DNA of 64,000 bases from Pyrinomonadaceae bacterium (GTDB taxonomy: Bacteria; Acidobacteriota; Blastocatellia; Pyrinomonadales; Pyrinomonadaceae), in NCBI GenBank assembly GCA_019186825.1, contig JABARP010000017.1, forward strand, positions 1-64,000, read 5' to 3'. The position numbers were made by a program, and so were the translations under genes. The notes below the pieces were generated by a model, which was not told the origin of the DNA, did not search any database, and worked only from the letters and a program-made list of their open reading frames with translations. Below, in pieces: positions 27,220 through 35,872 of the stretch; the stretch's first letter is position 1, and every line of letters begins with the position of its first letter.

Positions 27220-29799
27220 ATGCGAAGGATCCTACTCTTCCCGCTTATCTCCCTTATCTTTTCGATTCCTCAAGCGACACTTGCACAATCTGCGAGAAGC
27301 GCTTTGCCTTTCGCAAAGCGAGCGCACGTAGAGGGTGAACGAGTCGCTTTTTCCGCACTTACCGATGGCAATGGTGCGATGCTTCGCTGGGGTATCGGTT
27401 CAGATACGGCGGTCATTGGATTCAATGTATTTAGGTTGACGGCAAATGGCTTCCAGCCGGTCAACGATGCACTGATCGCCGGGCCCGCGATGAAGAACGG
27501 TGTCGAAGATGCCGAAGGCTCTGAATTCCAATACTTTGACAAAGAAGGTGCTCCGGGAACTGCCTACTTCTACGAGACGATATTTTTGAACGGTTCTCGA
27601 AGCAGATCGCAGACCACGACGGCGGTCTATGACGCAAGCCTAAGCGGGGAATTCGAACGCGCGGCCGCTCCGTATCGACTTGCACGTGCTGTTTCGCCGG
27701 CCGACCTCGCGAAGTCTGACCTCGACCTTCCGCGTGTGCTGCGTGACGAGATGCTCTCGTCCATTCCAAAACCGAATGTTCGAATGCAGCGAAGGCTTTG
27801 CATCCTCGACGGAGCAAAGATCGGCATTAAGAAAACAGGCTTTTATAGAGTTACAGCAAATGAACTTTCTAACGTCGACTTTGACGTCAGCAGTGATCCT
27901 ACGACATGGCAGCTTTTTGTGGACGGCAACGAAGTGGCGATGAACGTCGATCCGGCGGGACAGTTCATCGAATTCTTCGGCCGCGGCATTGATACGGTCG
28001 AGACGAATACTCGTATTTATTACCTGACCAGCGGCCTTGGTATAGGGAAGCGTTTTTCGAGGCGTTCTTTGCGTCCGCTTGGCGGCAACGTGACCGCACC
28101 TCGTTACGACCAGACATTTGAGAGCGTAGAACGAAAGCAGTACATAAACACGATCTTGAACGGCGACGCAGAGAATTGGTGGGGCAGAATGGTGTCGAAT
28201 TCGCCGACGAGCTACACCTTTACGCTGTCTGGCGTTGACCCAACTTTGACCAACCTTCCGATCCGCATTGCCTTGCAGGGGTTTACGCTGCAGCCACATT
28301 CGATCTCGCTCAAGATCAACGGCAATACGCTTGGAAACGCGACCGGTTCCGGTCAGATCCCGCTCGTTTTCAACGGAACGATACCTGCCGCGTTCCTTGT
28401 AAATGGCGTCAATACGCTAGAAATGACGTCCGGGAGCATGAGCGATATCTCCATGTTCGACGGGATCAGGATCAGTTATCCGCGGAATTACGTCGCAGCC
28501 AATGGTCGTGTTGAGTTTTACACGCACAACTATAAGCGCTCGACCGTAACCGGCTTCGCGACGAGTTCGATCAGGTTGTTCGATATTACGAATGAGTCTG
28601 AGGTTGCCGAATACAGCAATCTGAATATTGTTGCAGGCGGCAATGGCTTTGATCTTAAGCTTCCGGCGGCGCGTGGCCGCGTTCTTTACTCGATAGACCC
28701 TTCAGCTGTTGAAAGCCCGTATTCGCTTGCTCCGAACTTTCCGAGCGATCTTCGAAATACTGCAAATGCGGCTGATATGGTGATCATTTACTATCGACCA
28801 TATGAGCAACAGGCGCAGGATTGGGCGGCCTTTCGCCAATCGCAGGGAGTGGCGGTAAGGCTTGTCGATGCGGACGATATTTACGATGAATTCTCCTTCG
28901 GGTTGAAGAATTGGGAGGCGATAAACAGATTCTTCCGCTATGCAAAGCAGAACTGGGCAACTCCGCCGAACTACGCGCTGATCCTTGGCGGTGCGAGCGA
29001 GAATCCAAAGGATTACGACCTTTCACCGGACGATCAAGGCTACAACAACGATGTTCCGACGCGCCTCGTCAACACGGTCTATACCGAGACGGGAAGCGAC
29101 GAGGCGATGGGCGATTTCAATGAGGACGGGCTTTCAGAGATCGCGATAGGACGCATCCCCGGCCGGACTACCGAGGATATCCAAGCTGCTCTCGACAAGA
29201 CGATCGTTTGGGAGAATGGTGTACGCAGTCTCAGCCGCGGGACGCTGTTTGCATACGATCTGCCTGATGGTTATGACTTTCAGGCGATGAGCGGGCGCAT
29301 CCGAAATAACCTTCCTTCCGGGACCGCGGCGGATATGGTTGGCCGGGGCGATGTTGATGCGCATACTGCGCTGATGACATCCATGAATACCGGGAAGTAT
29401 CTCGTCAACTATGCAGGCCACGGTACGATCGGTATTTGGGCATCAAGCGCGTTCTTCGGAAGCCCGCACGTTGCCCAGTTGACGAACTCCACCGCGCCGA
29501 GCACCTACACGCTTCTCACCTGTTTGAACGGTTATTTTCTAAACCTTTACGGATACAGCCTTTCGGAGAACCTGCTTGAATGGCCCGACCGTGGTGCCGC
29601 GGCCGTATGGGCTTCGACCGGAAAAACAACGCCTGACGTGCAGGAAGTAATGGCGACGCGATTTTACCTAAAGGTCGGCGATGGAAGTATCCTTCGGATC
29701 GGCGATCTGATCCTCGACGCCAAACAGCAGCTTCCGAACGCCCATGATGTACGCGTCTCTTGGATCCTAATGGGTGATCCGATGCTCAGAATGCACTAG
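27220..29799 (+). CDS. Secreted C25 (gingipain-like) cysteine peptidase
   Basis: An 859-residue protein with a signal peptide (MRRILLFPLISLIFSIPQAT, cleavage near LAQ). Residues 30-500 form beta-rich adhesion-like domains. The C25 catalytic domain occupies about 510-859: ADMVIIYYRP at its start, ALILGGASE, the catalytic His in NYAGHGTIGIW (about 735) and the catalytic Cys in TLLTCLNGYF (about 767). The protein ends soon after the catalytic domain (WILMGDPMLRM), with no visible sorting domain. C25 enzymes include type IX secretion components and secreted proteases. Here a secreted or surface protease is likely. Confidence 0.88.
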   Translation: MRRILLFPLISLIFSIPQATLAQSARSALPFAKRAHVEGERVAFSALTDGNGAMLRWGIGSDTAVIGFNVFRLTANGFQPVNDALIAGPAMKNGVEDAEGSEFQYFDKEGAPGTAYFYETIFLNGSRSRSQTTTAVYDASLSGEFERAAAPYRLARAVSPADLAKSDLDLPRVLRDEMLSSIPKPNVRMQRRLCILDGAKIGIKKTGFYRVTANELSNVDFDVSSDPTTWQLFVDGNEVAMNVDPAGQFIEFFGRGIDTVETNTRIYYLTSGLGIGKRFSRRSLRPLGGNVTAPRYDQTFESVERKQYINTILNGDAENWWGRMVSNSPTSYTFTLSGVDPTLTNLPIRIALQGFTLQPHSISLKINGNTLGNATGSGQIPLVFNGTIPAAFLVNGVNTLEMTSGSMSDISMFDGIRISYPRNYVAANGRVEFYTHNYKRSTVTGFATSSIRLFDITNESEVAEYSNLNIVAGGNGFDLKLPAARGRVLYSIDPSAVESPYSLAPNFPSDLRNTANAADMVIIYYRPYEQQAQDWAAFRQSQGVAVRLVDADDIYDEFSFGLKNWEAINRFFRYAKQNWATPPNYALILGGASENPKDYDLSPDDQGYNNDVPTRLVNTVYTETGSDEAMGDFNEDGLSEIAIGRIPGRTTEDIQAALDKTIVWENGVRSLSRGTLFAYDLPDGYDFQAMSGRIRNNLPSGTAADMVGRGDVDAHTALMTSMNTGKYLVNYAGHGTIGIWASSAFFGSPHVAQLTNSTAPSTYTLLTCLNGYFLNLYGYSLSENLLEWPDRGAAAVWASTGKTTPDVQEVMATRFYLKVGDGSILRIGDLILDAKQQLPNAHDVRVSWILMGDPMLRMH

Positions 29800-29870
29800 C
29801 AGGCTCCGCGGACCAAAGACCGCGAACGAACCCTCAACCATCAACGAGCGATTTTGCTAGGCAAAGAAAC

Positions 29871-29909
29871 AAGGCTTTCACGCGGATACAAAAACGGCGT
29901 GAAAGCCTT
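29871..29909. terminator. Strong stem-loop between the C25 peptidase gene and tRNA-Arg
   Basis: A perfect 13-bp stem (AAGGCTTTCACGC with GCGTGAAAGCCTT) around a 13-nt loop, with T-rich flanks on both strands. It lies between converging genes and likely terminates both the peptidase and tRNA transcripts. Confidence 0.8.
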
Positions 29910-29920
29910 TAAATATGGAA

Positions 29921-29993
29921 TACTCGCGGCAGGAGTCGAACCTGCGACTTCTTCCTCCGGAGGGAAGCGCTCTATCCACTGAGCTACGCGAGC
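29921..29993 (-). tRNA. tRNA-Arg (anticodon CCG)
   Basis: The minus strand folds into a full cloverleaf of 73 nt: acceptor [15 protein letters not shown] arm GCTC/GAGC, anticodon stem CTTCC/GGAAG with loop CTCCGGA, T arm GCAGG/CCTGC with TTCGACT loop, and discriminator A. The anticodon CCG reads CGG arginine codons. CCA is not encoded. Confidence 0.95.
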
Positions 29994-30009
29994 ATAGAGT
30001 AAGATTGTA

Positions 30010-30654
30010 TCATTTTGCGGCCGCAGCCGGAACGATCTCGATATTCTTTATTCGGATCGGCTCGATGGGTCGCTCACCGTCCTTTGGCTGCACACCCGAG
30101 ATCAGCATCACGGAATTCATTCCCTTGATCACCTTCCCGAAGATCGTATAGCGGTTATCAAATCCCGGTTCGCGCTTTAGCGTAATAAAAAACTGAGAGT
30201 TTGCTGAGTTATTGTCTTGCCCGCGTGCTGCACCGACGATGCCGGTGTCATATTTGAGGTCGCTGAATTCTGCCGGGACGTTCGGAAGATCTGAGCTGCC
30301 GGTACCGTCATTTTTTGGATCGTTGTCTTTCGAAAGCGGGTCGCCGGACTGTATGACGTGTTCGTTGATGCGATGCCACGAAACGCCGTTGTACGTTCCA
30401 TTCTTGGCCAGCGTTTTGAAGCGTTCGACCATCTTCGGAGCGATATTCGAGTAAAGCTCGATAGTGACATCGCCGTAGGCTGCGGAATTCTCCATATGGA
30501 TAACCGCAACTTCGGGATCGGCGACCGGTGCAACGCCTTTTTTGATCTCGGCATTGGCAGTTTTACCGTTCGACGAGGTCGAGCCTCCGCAAGCCGCAAG
30601 CAACAATGCCAAAGCCAGCAATATGCCTGCTGCAGCCGTCCTTTTCACTTTCAT
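30010..30654 (-). CDS. Lipoprotein cyclophilin-type peptidyl-prolyl isomerase
   Basis: A 214-residue protein with a lipoprotein signal and lipobox LLAACGG, so it is anchored in the periplasm. The cyclophilin domain (residues 50-205) has YNGVSWHRI, VIQSGDP, GAARGQDNNSANSQFFIT and YTIFGKVIKGM. It likely assists folding of envelope proteins. It overlaps dtd by 4 nt, at the end of a minus-strand operon with a cytoplasmic paralogue. Confidence 0.92.
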   Translation of the reverse strand: MKVKRTAAAGILLALALLLAACGGSTSSNGKTANAEIKKGVAPVADPEVAVIHMENSAAYGDVTIELYSNIAPKMVERFKTLAKNGTYNGVSWHRINEHVIQSGDPLSKDNDPKNDGTGSSDLPNVPAEFSDLKYDTGIVGAARGQDNNSANSQFFITLKREPGFDNRYTIFGKVIKGMNSVMLISGVQPKDGERPIEPIRIKNIEIVPAAAAK

Positions 30655-31100
30655 ATAGTTTTCTCACTGTCGAGGAGGATCGTAACAGGCCCGTCATTTA
30701 CGAGCTCGACCTCCATCAACGCCTGAAATTTACCTGTCGCGAGCGGATTTACCTTCTCGGCGGCTTTCCTCACGAAATAGTCGTATAGCCCCTGCGCGTC
30801 GTTCGGCGGAGCCGCCTGAATATACGACGGACGTCGTCCACGTCGGGTATCTCCGTAAAGTGTGAACTGCGAGACGACGAGCATTCCGCAGTCGGCCTCA
30901 AGGAGCGACAGGTTCATCTGCCCGGCGAAATCATCAAAGATTCGAAGGTTGATGACCTTCTCCAGGATGTAGTCGGCAGCGGCGGCCGTATCATCTTTTG
31001 AGATACCAAGGAGGACGAGTACACCGCGTCCGATCTCGCCTTTTACGACGCCGTCAACGGTAACCTTCGCTCTTGAAACTCGCTGGACGACCGCTCGCAT
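30651..31100 (-). CDS. dtd: D-aminoacyl-tRNA deacylase
   Basis: A 149-residue protein of standard length. Both signature motifs are seen: SQFTLYGDTRRGRRPS and the cross-subunit Gly-cisPro motif VNDGPVTILLD. It removes D-amino acids (and Gly) mischarged on tRNA. It starts directly after the upstream cyclophilin gene and overlaps the next one. Confidence 0.96.
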   Translation of the reverse strand: MRAVVQRVSRAKVTVDGVVKGEIGRGVLVLLGISKDDTAAAADYILEKVINLRIFDDFAGQMNLSLLEADCGMLVVSQFTLYGDTRRGRRPSYIQAAPPNDAQGLYDYFVRKAAEKVNPLATGKFQALMEVELVNDGPVTILLDSEKTI

Positions 31101-31595
31101 CTATTCTCCAGCGTCTTCGATGAAGACACGCTCCATCACGACAGCCTCGAGCGGCTTGTCGCTATGGTCGCGAGCCACGTTTGCAATGATATCGACGACC
31201 TCCTGTCCTTCGATGACCTTGCCGAATTTCGAATAGCTCGGCGGCAGCGGATAGTCGACGTGCATAATGAAAAACTGCGAACCATTCGTGTTCGGGCCCG
31301 AATTTGCCATTGCGACCGTGCCTTTGTCGTAAAGTCCGGCGTAAAGCATCGAGCCACGGTCGATCTCGTCGTCGAACTTGCCGCCCCAGGCAGATTCGCC
31401 GCCGTAACCGGCGCCGAGCGGATCGCCGCCCTGGATCATGAAGTTTGGGATCACGCGATGAAAGATAACTCCGTCGTAATAGTTCTTACCCGCGAGAAGA
31501 CGAAAATTCTCCGTCGTTTTCGGGGCCTGATCTTCGAGAAGCTCGAATTTTATCGTGCCTTTGTTGGTCTCTATAACTGCAATTCTATTTGCCAC
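31101..31595 (-). CDS. Peptidyl-prolyl cis-trans isomerase, cyclophilin type (cytoplasmic)
   Basis: A 164-residue protein without a signal peptide. Motifs are YYDGVIFHRVIPNFMIQGGD, GTVAMANSGPNTNGSQFFI and YSKFGKVIEG. The catalytic Arg in FHRV and the FxMxxG pattern are intact. It overlaps the HAD hydrolase gene by 1 nt and precedes dtd, so the four genes form one operon. Confidence 0.93.
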   Translation of the reverse strand: MANRIAVIETNKGTIKFELLEDQAPKTTENFRLLAGKNYYDGVIFHRVIPNFMIQGGDPLGAGYGGESAWGGKFDDEIDRGSMLYAGLYDKGTVAMANSGPNTNGSQFFIMHVDYPLPPSYSKFGKVIEGQEVVDIIANVARDHSDKPLEAVVMERVFIEDAGE

Positions 31596-32467
31596 TAAAC
31601 ATTCTCCTTGTCGAAAATAAATCGTTCGATCGCGGCGGCTACACCGCCTTCGTCATTACTTAATGTTGTATAAAATTCGCCGCGCTCAAGCAAACTTTGG
31701 TCGGCGTTTCCCATAAGGACAGGCGTTCCGGCGTATTCGAGCATATCGAGGTCATTGAAGTTGTCGCCGATCGCCATCACCTCGTCCGCAGTGATCGAGT
31801 TGAGCGAAGCGAGCTTTGCTACACCGTGCCCTTTGGAGGCGTCCGGCGGCAGAATATCAAGCAAGGTGAAGTCCCGGCCGGGATAGACGGTTTTAAGTAC
31901 CTTTACGCGACCGGAAAGGACATTGTCGAGATGCTCCCCCATCTCGTCCATCGCAACGCAGTGGCCGGAGAACGAGATGTGCACTACTTCAGCAGAGCTC
32001 ACCGCGGCCGCGATATCATCGACCATTCTGAGCCCGGAGCGTCCTTCAGCCCCGTGAAGCCGGTCCGACCATCGGATGTGGCTCTCCAACGACGGAGTTT
32101 CGATCGACGTGCGATCAAAAAGGAGCAGACCGCTACCTCTCGGATCTGTGCTGACCATCGGATGAGCGTCCAGTGTCTGTCCGATCTCGATGAGTTCGCG
32201 GGCCGTTTCGCTTGGAAGAAGCGAGAAAGCCGTCGTTTCGCCCGAATCAGCAAACTTTAGAAGAGCTCCGTTGTGTGTGATCAGCGGGGCATTGAGGCCA
32301 AGGTCGAGGCCAAGCGGCCGTGCATCGCGAAAACGCCGCCCCGTGGCGATCGTAACCAGAACGCCAAGCGACTCGGCTCTTTGTATTGCCGAACGCGTCC
32401 GCTCCTCGACCTCGCCGAGCGAATTGAGCGTTGTCCCGTCAAGGTCGAGCGCAAGGAGTTTGATCAT
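31595..32467 (-). CDS. Cof-type HAD-IIB phosphatase
   Basis: A 290-residue protein. Motif I is LLALDLDGTTLN, motif II ATGRRF, a lysine in DASKGHGVAKL, and motif IV GDNFNDLDMLEYAG. The C2B cap is in place. The family dephosphorylates sugar phosphates, FMN or other small metabolites. The substrate is not evident. First gene after mltG in the minus-strand operon, with 12 nt between them. Confidence 0.92.
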   Translation of the reverse strand: MIKLLALDLDGTTLNSLGEVEERTRSAIQRAESLGVLVTIATGRRFRDARPLGLDLGLNAPLITHNGALLKFADSGETTAFSLLPSETARELIEIGQTLDAHPMVSTDPRGSGLLLFDRTSIETPSLESHIRWSDRLHGAEGRSGLRMVDDIAAAVSSAEVVHISFSGHCVAMDEMGEHLDNVLSGRVKVLKTVYPGRDFTLLDILPPDASKGHGVAKLASLNSITADEVMAIGDNFNDLDMLEYAGTPVLMGNADQSLLERGEFYTTLSNDEGGVAAAIERFIFDKENV

Positions 32468-32479
32468 TCTAAAGAAGCC

Positions 32480-33556
32480 TTACCTTTGAGTGGCCAGCCA
32501 TTTCTGGTATTTTGCCTTGCCTTGTTCGAATTCTGCTGCAGAAGCATAAAACCAATGACTGCCATCATTTACATCGACGTTTCTAACGTAGTACAGGAAG
32601 TTCGTCTGAGCCGGATCGAGGGCAGCTCGGATCGAACTTTCGGTAACGGAAGAGATCGGCCCCGGCGGAAGCCCTGCGTGGATGCGAGTGTTGTACGGGG
32701 AATCGACCTCAAGATCGCTCTTGTTGATCGTTCCGTCCCAACGGCCCTGCATTTTGGCGATATAGACATTAGTTTGATCGATGCCTAGCGGGATGCCTTG
32801 GCCAAGGCGGTTGTAGATGACGCTTGCGACAATGGGGCGTTCGCTTTCGATGCTCGTCTCCGTCTCGATGAGAGAAGCTATGGTTACGATCTCGCTCGGC
32901 TTTCGACCTTTTGCCGTGGCGGCCGCGGTCCATTCGGGCTTCCAAAACTTCCGGAACTGCTCGACCATTGCACGGATGATCTCCGGAGCCTTTACGTCGC
33001 GCGGAAAAGTATAGGTCGTTGGATAAAGAAAGCCTTCAAGGTTTGGAGCGGTCGGAGCGATATCCTTTATGAGCGATGTGTCATCCATCAATGCAAGGAC
33101 CGCCTTTTCATCAGGAAACGGCTCGCGAGCCGCTTCACCATCAATCGGTGGCAATGCCCCGAATTTCTCGACGACACGCTTTGCTATGTCGAACCGAGTG
33201 AAGCCTTCCGGGATGGTCAACTTGATCGTTTCATCTTGTCCCTTTTCAAGCTGCTTCAGGACTTGGAGCGTCGAGATCGGCGACGGAAATTGATAAACGC
33301 CCGCCTGAAGCTTTTGCGAATCGCCAAAGAATCTTAGATAAAGGTTTGCTGCGGTTGAACTCGAGATAATTCCTTCGGACGCAAGGCGATCGACGATCTG
33401 CCGAGGCGTCGTTCCTTTGTCGATCCGGATCGGGTCAGCTGCGTGGGTATGTTCGACGGGCTTATCGACGGTCCGAAAGACCCAAAAAACCACGCCGCCC
33501 AGTACGAGGGCGGACGCAAGGACAAGCACGAAGGTCGCTGCGAGTAATCGCTTCAT
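32480..33556 (-). CDS. mltG: Endolytic murein transglycosylase MltG
   Basis: A 358-residue protein with one N-terminal transmembrane helix (residues 4-26). A LysM-like segment is followed by the YceG catalytic domain, with NLEGFLYPTTYTF, the catalytic Glu in IASLIETET, and YNTRIHAGLPPGPIS. It cleaves nascent glycan strands and helps set their length at the inner membrane. No yqgF or tmk neighbour is present. Head of the HAD-cyclophilin-dtd operon. Confidence 0.95.
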   Translation of the reverse strand: MKRLLAATFVLVLASALVLGGVVFWVFRTVDKPVEHTHAADPIRIDKGTTPRQIVDRLASEGIISSSTAANLYLRFFGDSQKLQAGVYQFPSPISTLQVLKQLEKGQDETIKLTIPEGFTRFDIAKRVVEKFGALPPIDGEAAREPFPDEKAVLALMDDTSLIKDIAPTAPNLEGFLYPTTYTFPRDVKAPEIIRAMVEQFRKFWKPEWTAAATAKGRKPSEIVTIASLIETETSIESERPIVASVIYNRLGQGIPLGIDQTNVYIAKMQGRWDGTINKSDLEVDSPYNTRIHAGLPPGPISSVTESSIRAALDPAQTNFLYYVRNVDVNDGSHWFYASAAEFEQGKAKYQKWLATQR

Positions 33557-33595
33557 TTGTGGAAAAGTTTAGCAAGCGGCAAAATCGTAGGCAAA

Positions 33596-34171
33596 ATGGG
33601 AAAACGGTTGTTCATTGCGGTAGATCTTTCACCGGAAGCTCGGTTACTTTCAGCGGCCTTCGCTAAGGAGTTGCAGGAACGGTTTCCAGCAAGTTCCGTT
33701 CGCTGGGAACGGCCAGAAAAGCACCATATCACGCTTAAATTTCTTGGCAGCGTGCCAGAGACTGAGATTCCCGGTGTCCGGCAGGCAATTAAGAATGTGG
33801 GAGAGATAACACAACCTTTCGAGGTGACTCTCCAAGGAACCGGAATATTTCCAGATGTGAAAAGGCCTCGAGTTATCTGGCTTGGGGTAAGCGATGGAAA
33901 TCACGAGCTCGCCAAGATCGTAAAGAACCTTGCTTCGGCTCTTTCCACGCTCTCATTTCCAGAAGAAAAGCGGGCTTTTCACCCGCATTGCACAATAGGA
34001 CGCATAAAGCATTCCGGCGACGCTCGTCGGGTCGCGGAGCACGTCGCATCCTCGAAGTTCGGTCCCGTAACCTGGACAGTCGAAGAGATCATGCTATACG
34101 AAAGCATTCTCTCTCCGAATGGCTCGATCTACCGGCCGGTGGATCGCGTATCGCTCCTCGACGCTATTTAG
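33596..34171 (+). CDS. thpR: RNA 2',3'-cyclic phosphodiesterase (2H family)
   Basis: A 191-residue protein from the ATG at 33596 (MGKRLFIAVDL). The two HxTx motifs are HHITLKF and HPHCTIGR. It opens 2',3'-cyclic phosphates (LigT-like). It diverges from mltG and its 3' end overlaps the converging glutathione peroxidase gene by 8 nt. Confidence 0.93.
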   Translation: MGKRLFIAVDLSPEARLLSAAFAKELQERFPASSVRWERPEKHHITLKFLGSVPETEIPGVRQAIKNVGEITQPFEVTLQGTGIFPDVKRPRVIWLGVSDGNHELAKIVKNLASALSTLSFPEEKRAFHPHCTIGRIKHSGDARRVAEHVASSKFGPVTWTVEEIMLYESILSPNGSIYRPVDRVSLLDAI

Positions 34172-34763
34172 AGGCGAGATACTTTTCGATCGCTGATGTG
34201 ACAGCCTCGCTTTCTGGCGTGTCCTTCGAGCTGAATCGAGCGACGACCTTGCCGCTGCGATCGACAAGGAATTTATTGAAGTTCCACGTTATATCGCCTC
34301 CGAACTCGCCATTCGTTTTCTTGTCCGTAAGGAATTTATACAACGGATCGATATCGTCGCCTTTGACCGATATCTTCGCGAACATCGGGAAAGTAACGTG
34401 AAACTTCGACTCGCAAAACTCCTTTATCTCGGTGTTCGTTCCGGGCTCCTGTCCGCCGAAGTTGTTCGCCGGGAAGCCGAGAACGTAGAAGCCTTTGTCG
34501 TGATATTTCTTATAGATGGCCTGCAAACCTTCGTATTGGGGCGTGTAACCGCATTTGCTTGCAACATTGACCATCAGGATGACGTCGCCCTTATATTTGC
34601 CTAGCTTAACGTCATTGCCGTCGATATCGCGGACGGTAAAATCAAGCACCGAGCCGGGATCGAAGGCTTCGACAGCTGGGCTGATCGAGTTGTTTGTGAA
34701 CTGGCCTGCCATAAACAATGCAGCTGCGGCGGCAACCGCGATAAATGATCTTCTCAACTTCAT
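34164..34763 (-). CDS. Glutathione peroxidase-family thiol peroxidase, exported
   Basis: A 199-residue protein from the ATG at 34763, with an N-terminal hydrophobic export signal (residues 8-20). Catalytic Cys (not Sec) is in NVASKCGYT, with FPANNFGGQEPG and the Trp/Asn of TWNFNKFLVD. It reduces peroxides in the periplasm, probably via thioredoxin-like donors. Confidence 0.93.
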   Translation of the reverse strand: MKLRRSFIAVAAAAALFMAGQFTNNSISPAVEAFDPGSVLDFTVRDIDGNDVKLGKYKGDVILMVNVASKCGYTPQYEGLQAIYKKYHDKGFYVLGFPANNFGGQEPGTNTEIKEFCESKFHVTFPMFAKISVKGDDIDPLYKFLTDKKTNGEFGGDITWNFNKFLVDRSGKVVARFSSKDTPESEAVTSAIEKYLASK

Positions 34764-34777
34764 ACTCAAGAAAACTC

Positions 34778-35791
34778 CTAACGATTTAGCTCACGCGGAT
34801 TTCTCGGATCTCGCGGCTGTTCGGGAGATTTTTCACCTGTTGCCGAGAAGACCTCCTTAAACGCGCCGATGCTAGCAAGGGCTGAGGAAGTTTCGGTCGG
34901 CATAAAGATCACCTTGGAATTCTGAGTTCTTGCCATATCGCGCAGCGAATCGACATAGCGGGACGTGATCAAGTACTGCGCAGTCTGTGCTCGGTCACCA
35001 ATAGCGTTGGCGATCTGTTGAATGGCTGCAGCCTCGGCATTAGCGCTCGTAAGCCGAGCCTGTGCAGCACCTTCTGCTTGCAGAACAAGAGAGGCCTTCT
35101 CACCTTCGGCACGAGTGATGTTTGCCTGTTTTTCACCCTCGGCACGGGCGATCGCAGCTTGCTTATCACCTTCTGCCTGGAGAACGAGAGCACGGCGATT
35201 TCGTTCTGCGGTCATCTGTTTCTCCATCGTGATACGGACATCCTCGGGCGGAGTGATGTTCTTGATATCAACGCGTGTGACCTTGACGCCCCACTTATCC
35301 GTTGCCTCGTCGAGGATCATACGGAGTTCGTTATTGATCTGGTCTCGGGAAGAGAGCGTGTGGTCGAGGTCGAGTTTACCGATAACTGACCGCATCCCGG
35401 TAAACGTTAACTGTACGAGAGAGCCAACAAGGTCGTTGACCTCGTAAGTCGCACGAGTCGGATCCGTGATCTGCCAATAAACGACGGAGTCCACATTGAC
35501 CATCACGTTATCGCGTGTGATGACGGACTGCGGCGGAAGGTCGATGAATTGTTCGCGTAGGTCGATGTAGGTCGTACCAGGCCGCGTATTTGTCCAATAA
35601 ACTGCACGTGCGGCCTCAAAAAACGGCACGATGATGTTCAGGCCGCTCGTCGCCGTCCGGTTAAACCGTCCAAGCCGCTCGATAAGCAGGACCGTTGATT
35701 GGGGAACGATCTTGATCGTCTTCCATGCGACGATAAGAATAGCGAGTCCCACAAAGATCAGAAAGAAAAGTCCAACGCCGAAAACGTCCAT
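34778..35791 (-). CDS. SPFH/band-7 membrane protein (paraslipin/QmcA-like)
   Basis: A 337-residue protein from the ATG at 35791. There is one N-terminal membrane helix (VGLFFLIFVGLAILIVAW), an SPFH domain (ERLGRFNRTATSGLNIIVPF, ITRDNVMVNVDSVVYWQITD, ATDKWGVKVTRVDIKNITPP), and a long coiled coil with repeated QAEGDKQAAIARAEGEKQAN units. It probably scaffolds inner-membrane microdomains. An NfeD partner is not adjacent. It diverges from ilvA. Confidence 0.93.
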   Translation of the reverse strand: MDVFGVGLFFLIFVGLAILIVAWKTIKIVPQSTVLLIERLGRFNRTATSGLNIIVPFFEAARAVYWTNTRPGTTYIDLREQFIDLPPQSVITRDNVMVNVDSVVYWQITDPTRATYEVNDLVGSLVQLTFTGMRSVIGKLDLDHTLSSRDQINNELRMILDEATDKWGVKVTRVDIKNITPPEDVRITMEKQMTAERNRRALVLQAEGDKQAAIARAEGEKQANITRAEGEKASLVLQAEGAAQARLTSANAEAAAIQQIANAIGDRAQTAQYLITSRYVDSLRDMARTQNSKVIFMPTETSSALASIGAFKEVFSATGEKSPEQPRDPRNPRELNR

Positions 35792-35848
35792 TTGTCCTCC
35801 GAAATATTGATGATTCTTAAGCAAACTATAAACTATTTTTCTAAGCTT

Positions 35849-35857
35849 TGCTATAAT
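35849..35857 (+). promoter_or_regulatory. Extended -10 promoter of the threonine ammonia-lyase gene
   Basis: TGCTATAAT (TGn plus consensus TATAAT) ends 15 nt before the ATG at 35873, giving a leader of under 10 nt. It is in the divergent gap between the paraslipin and lyase genes. Confidence 0.55.
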
Positions 35858-35872
35858 TTGGAAAATTCCACA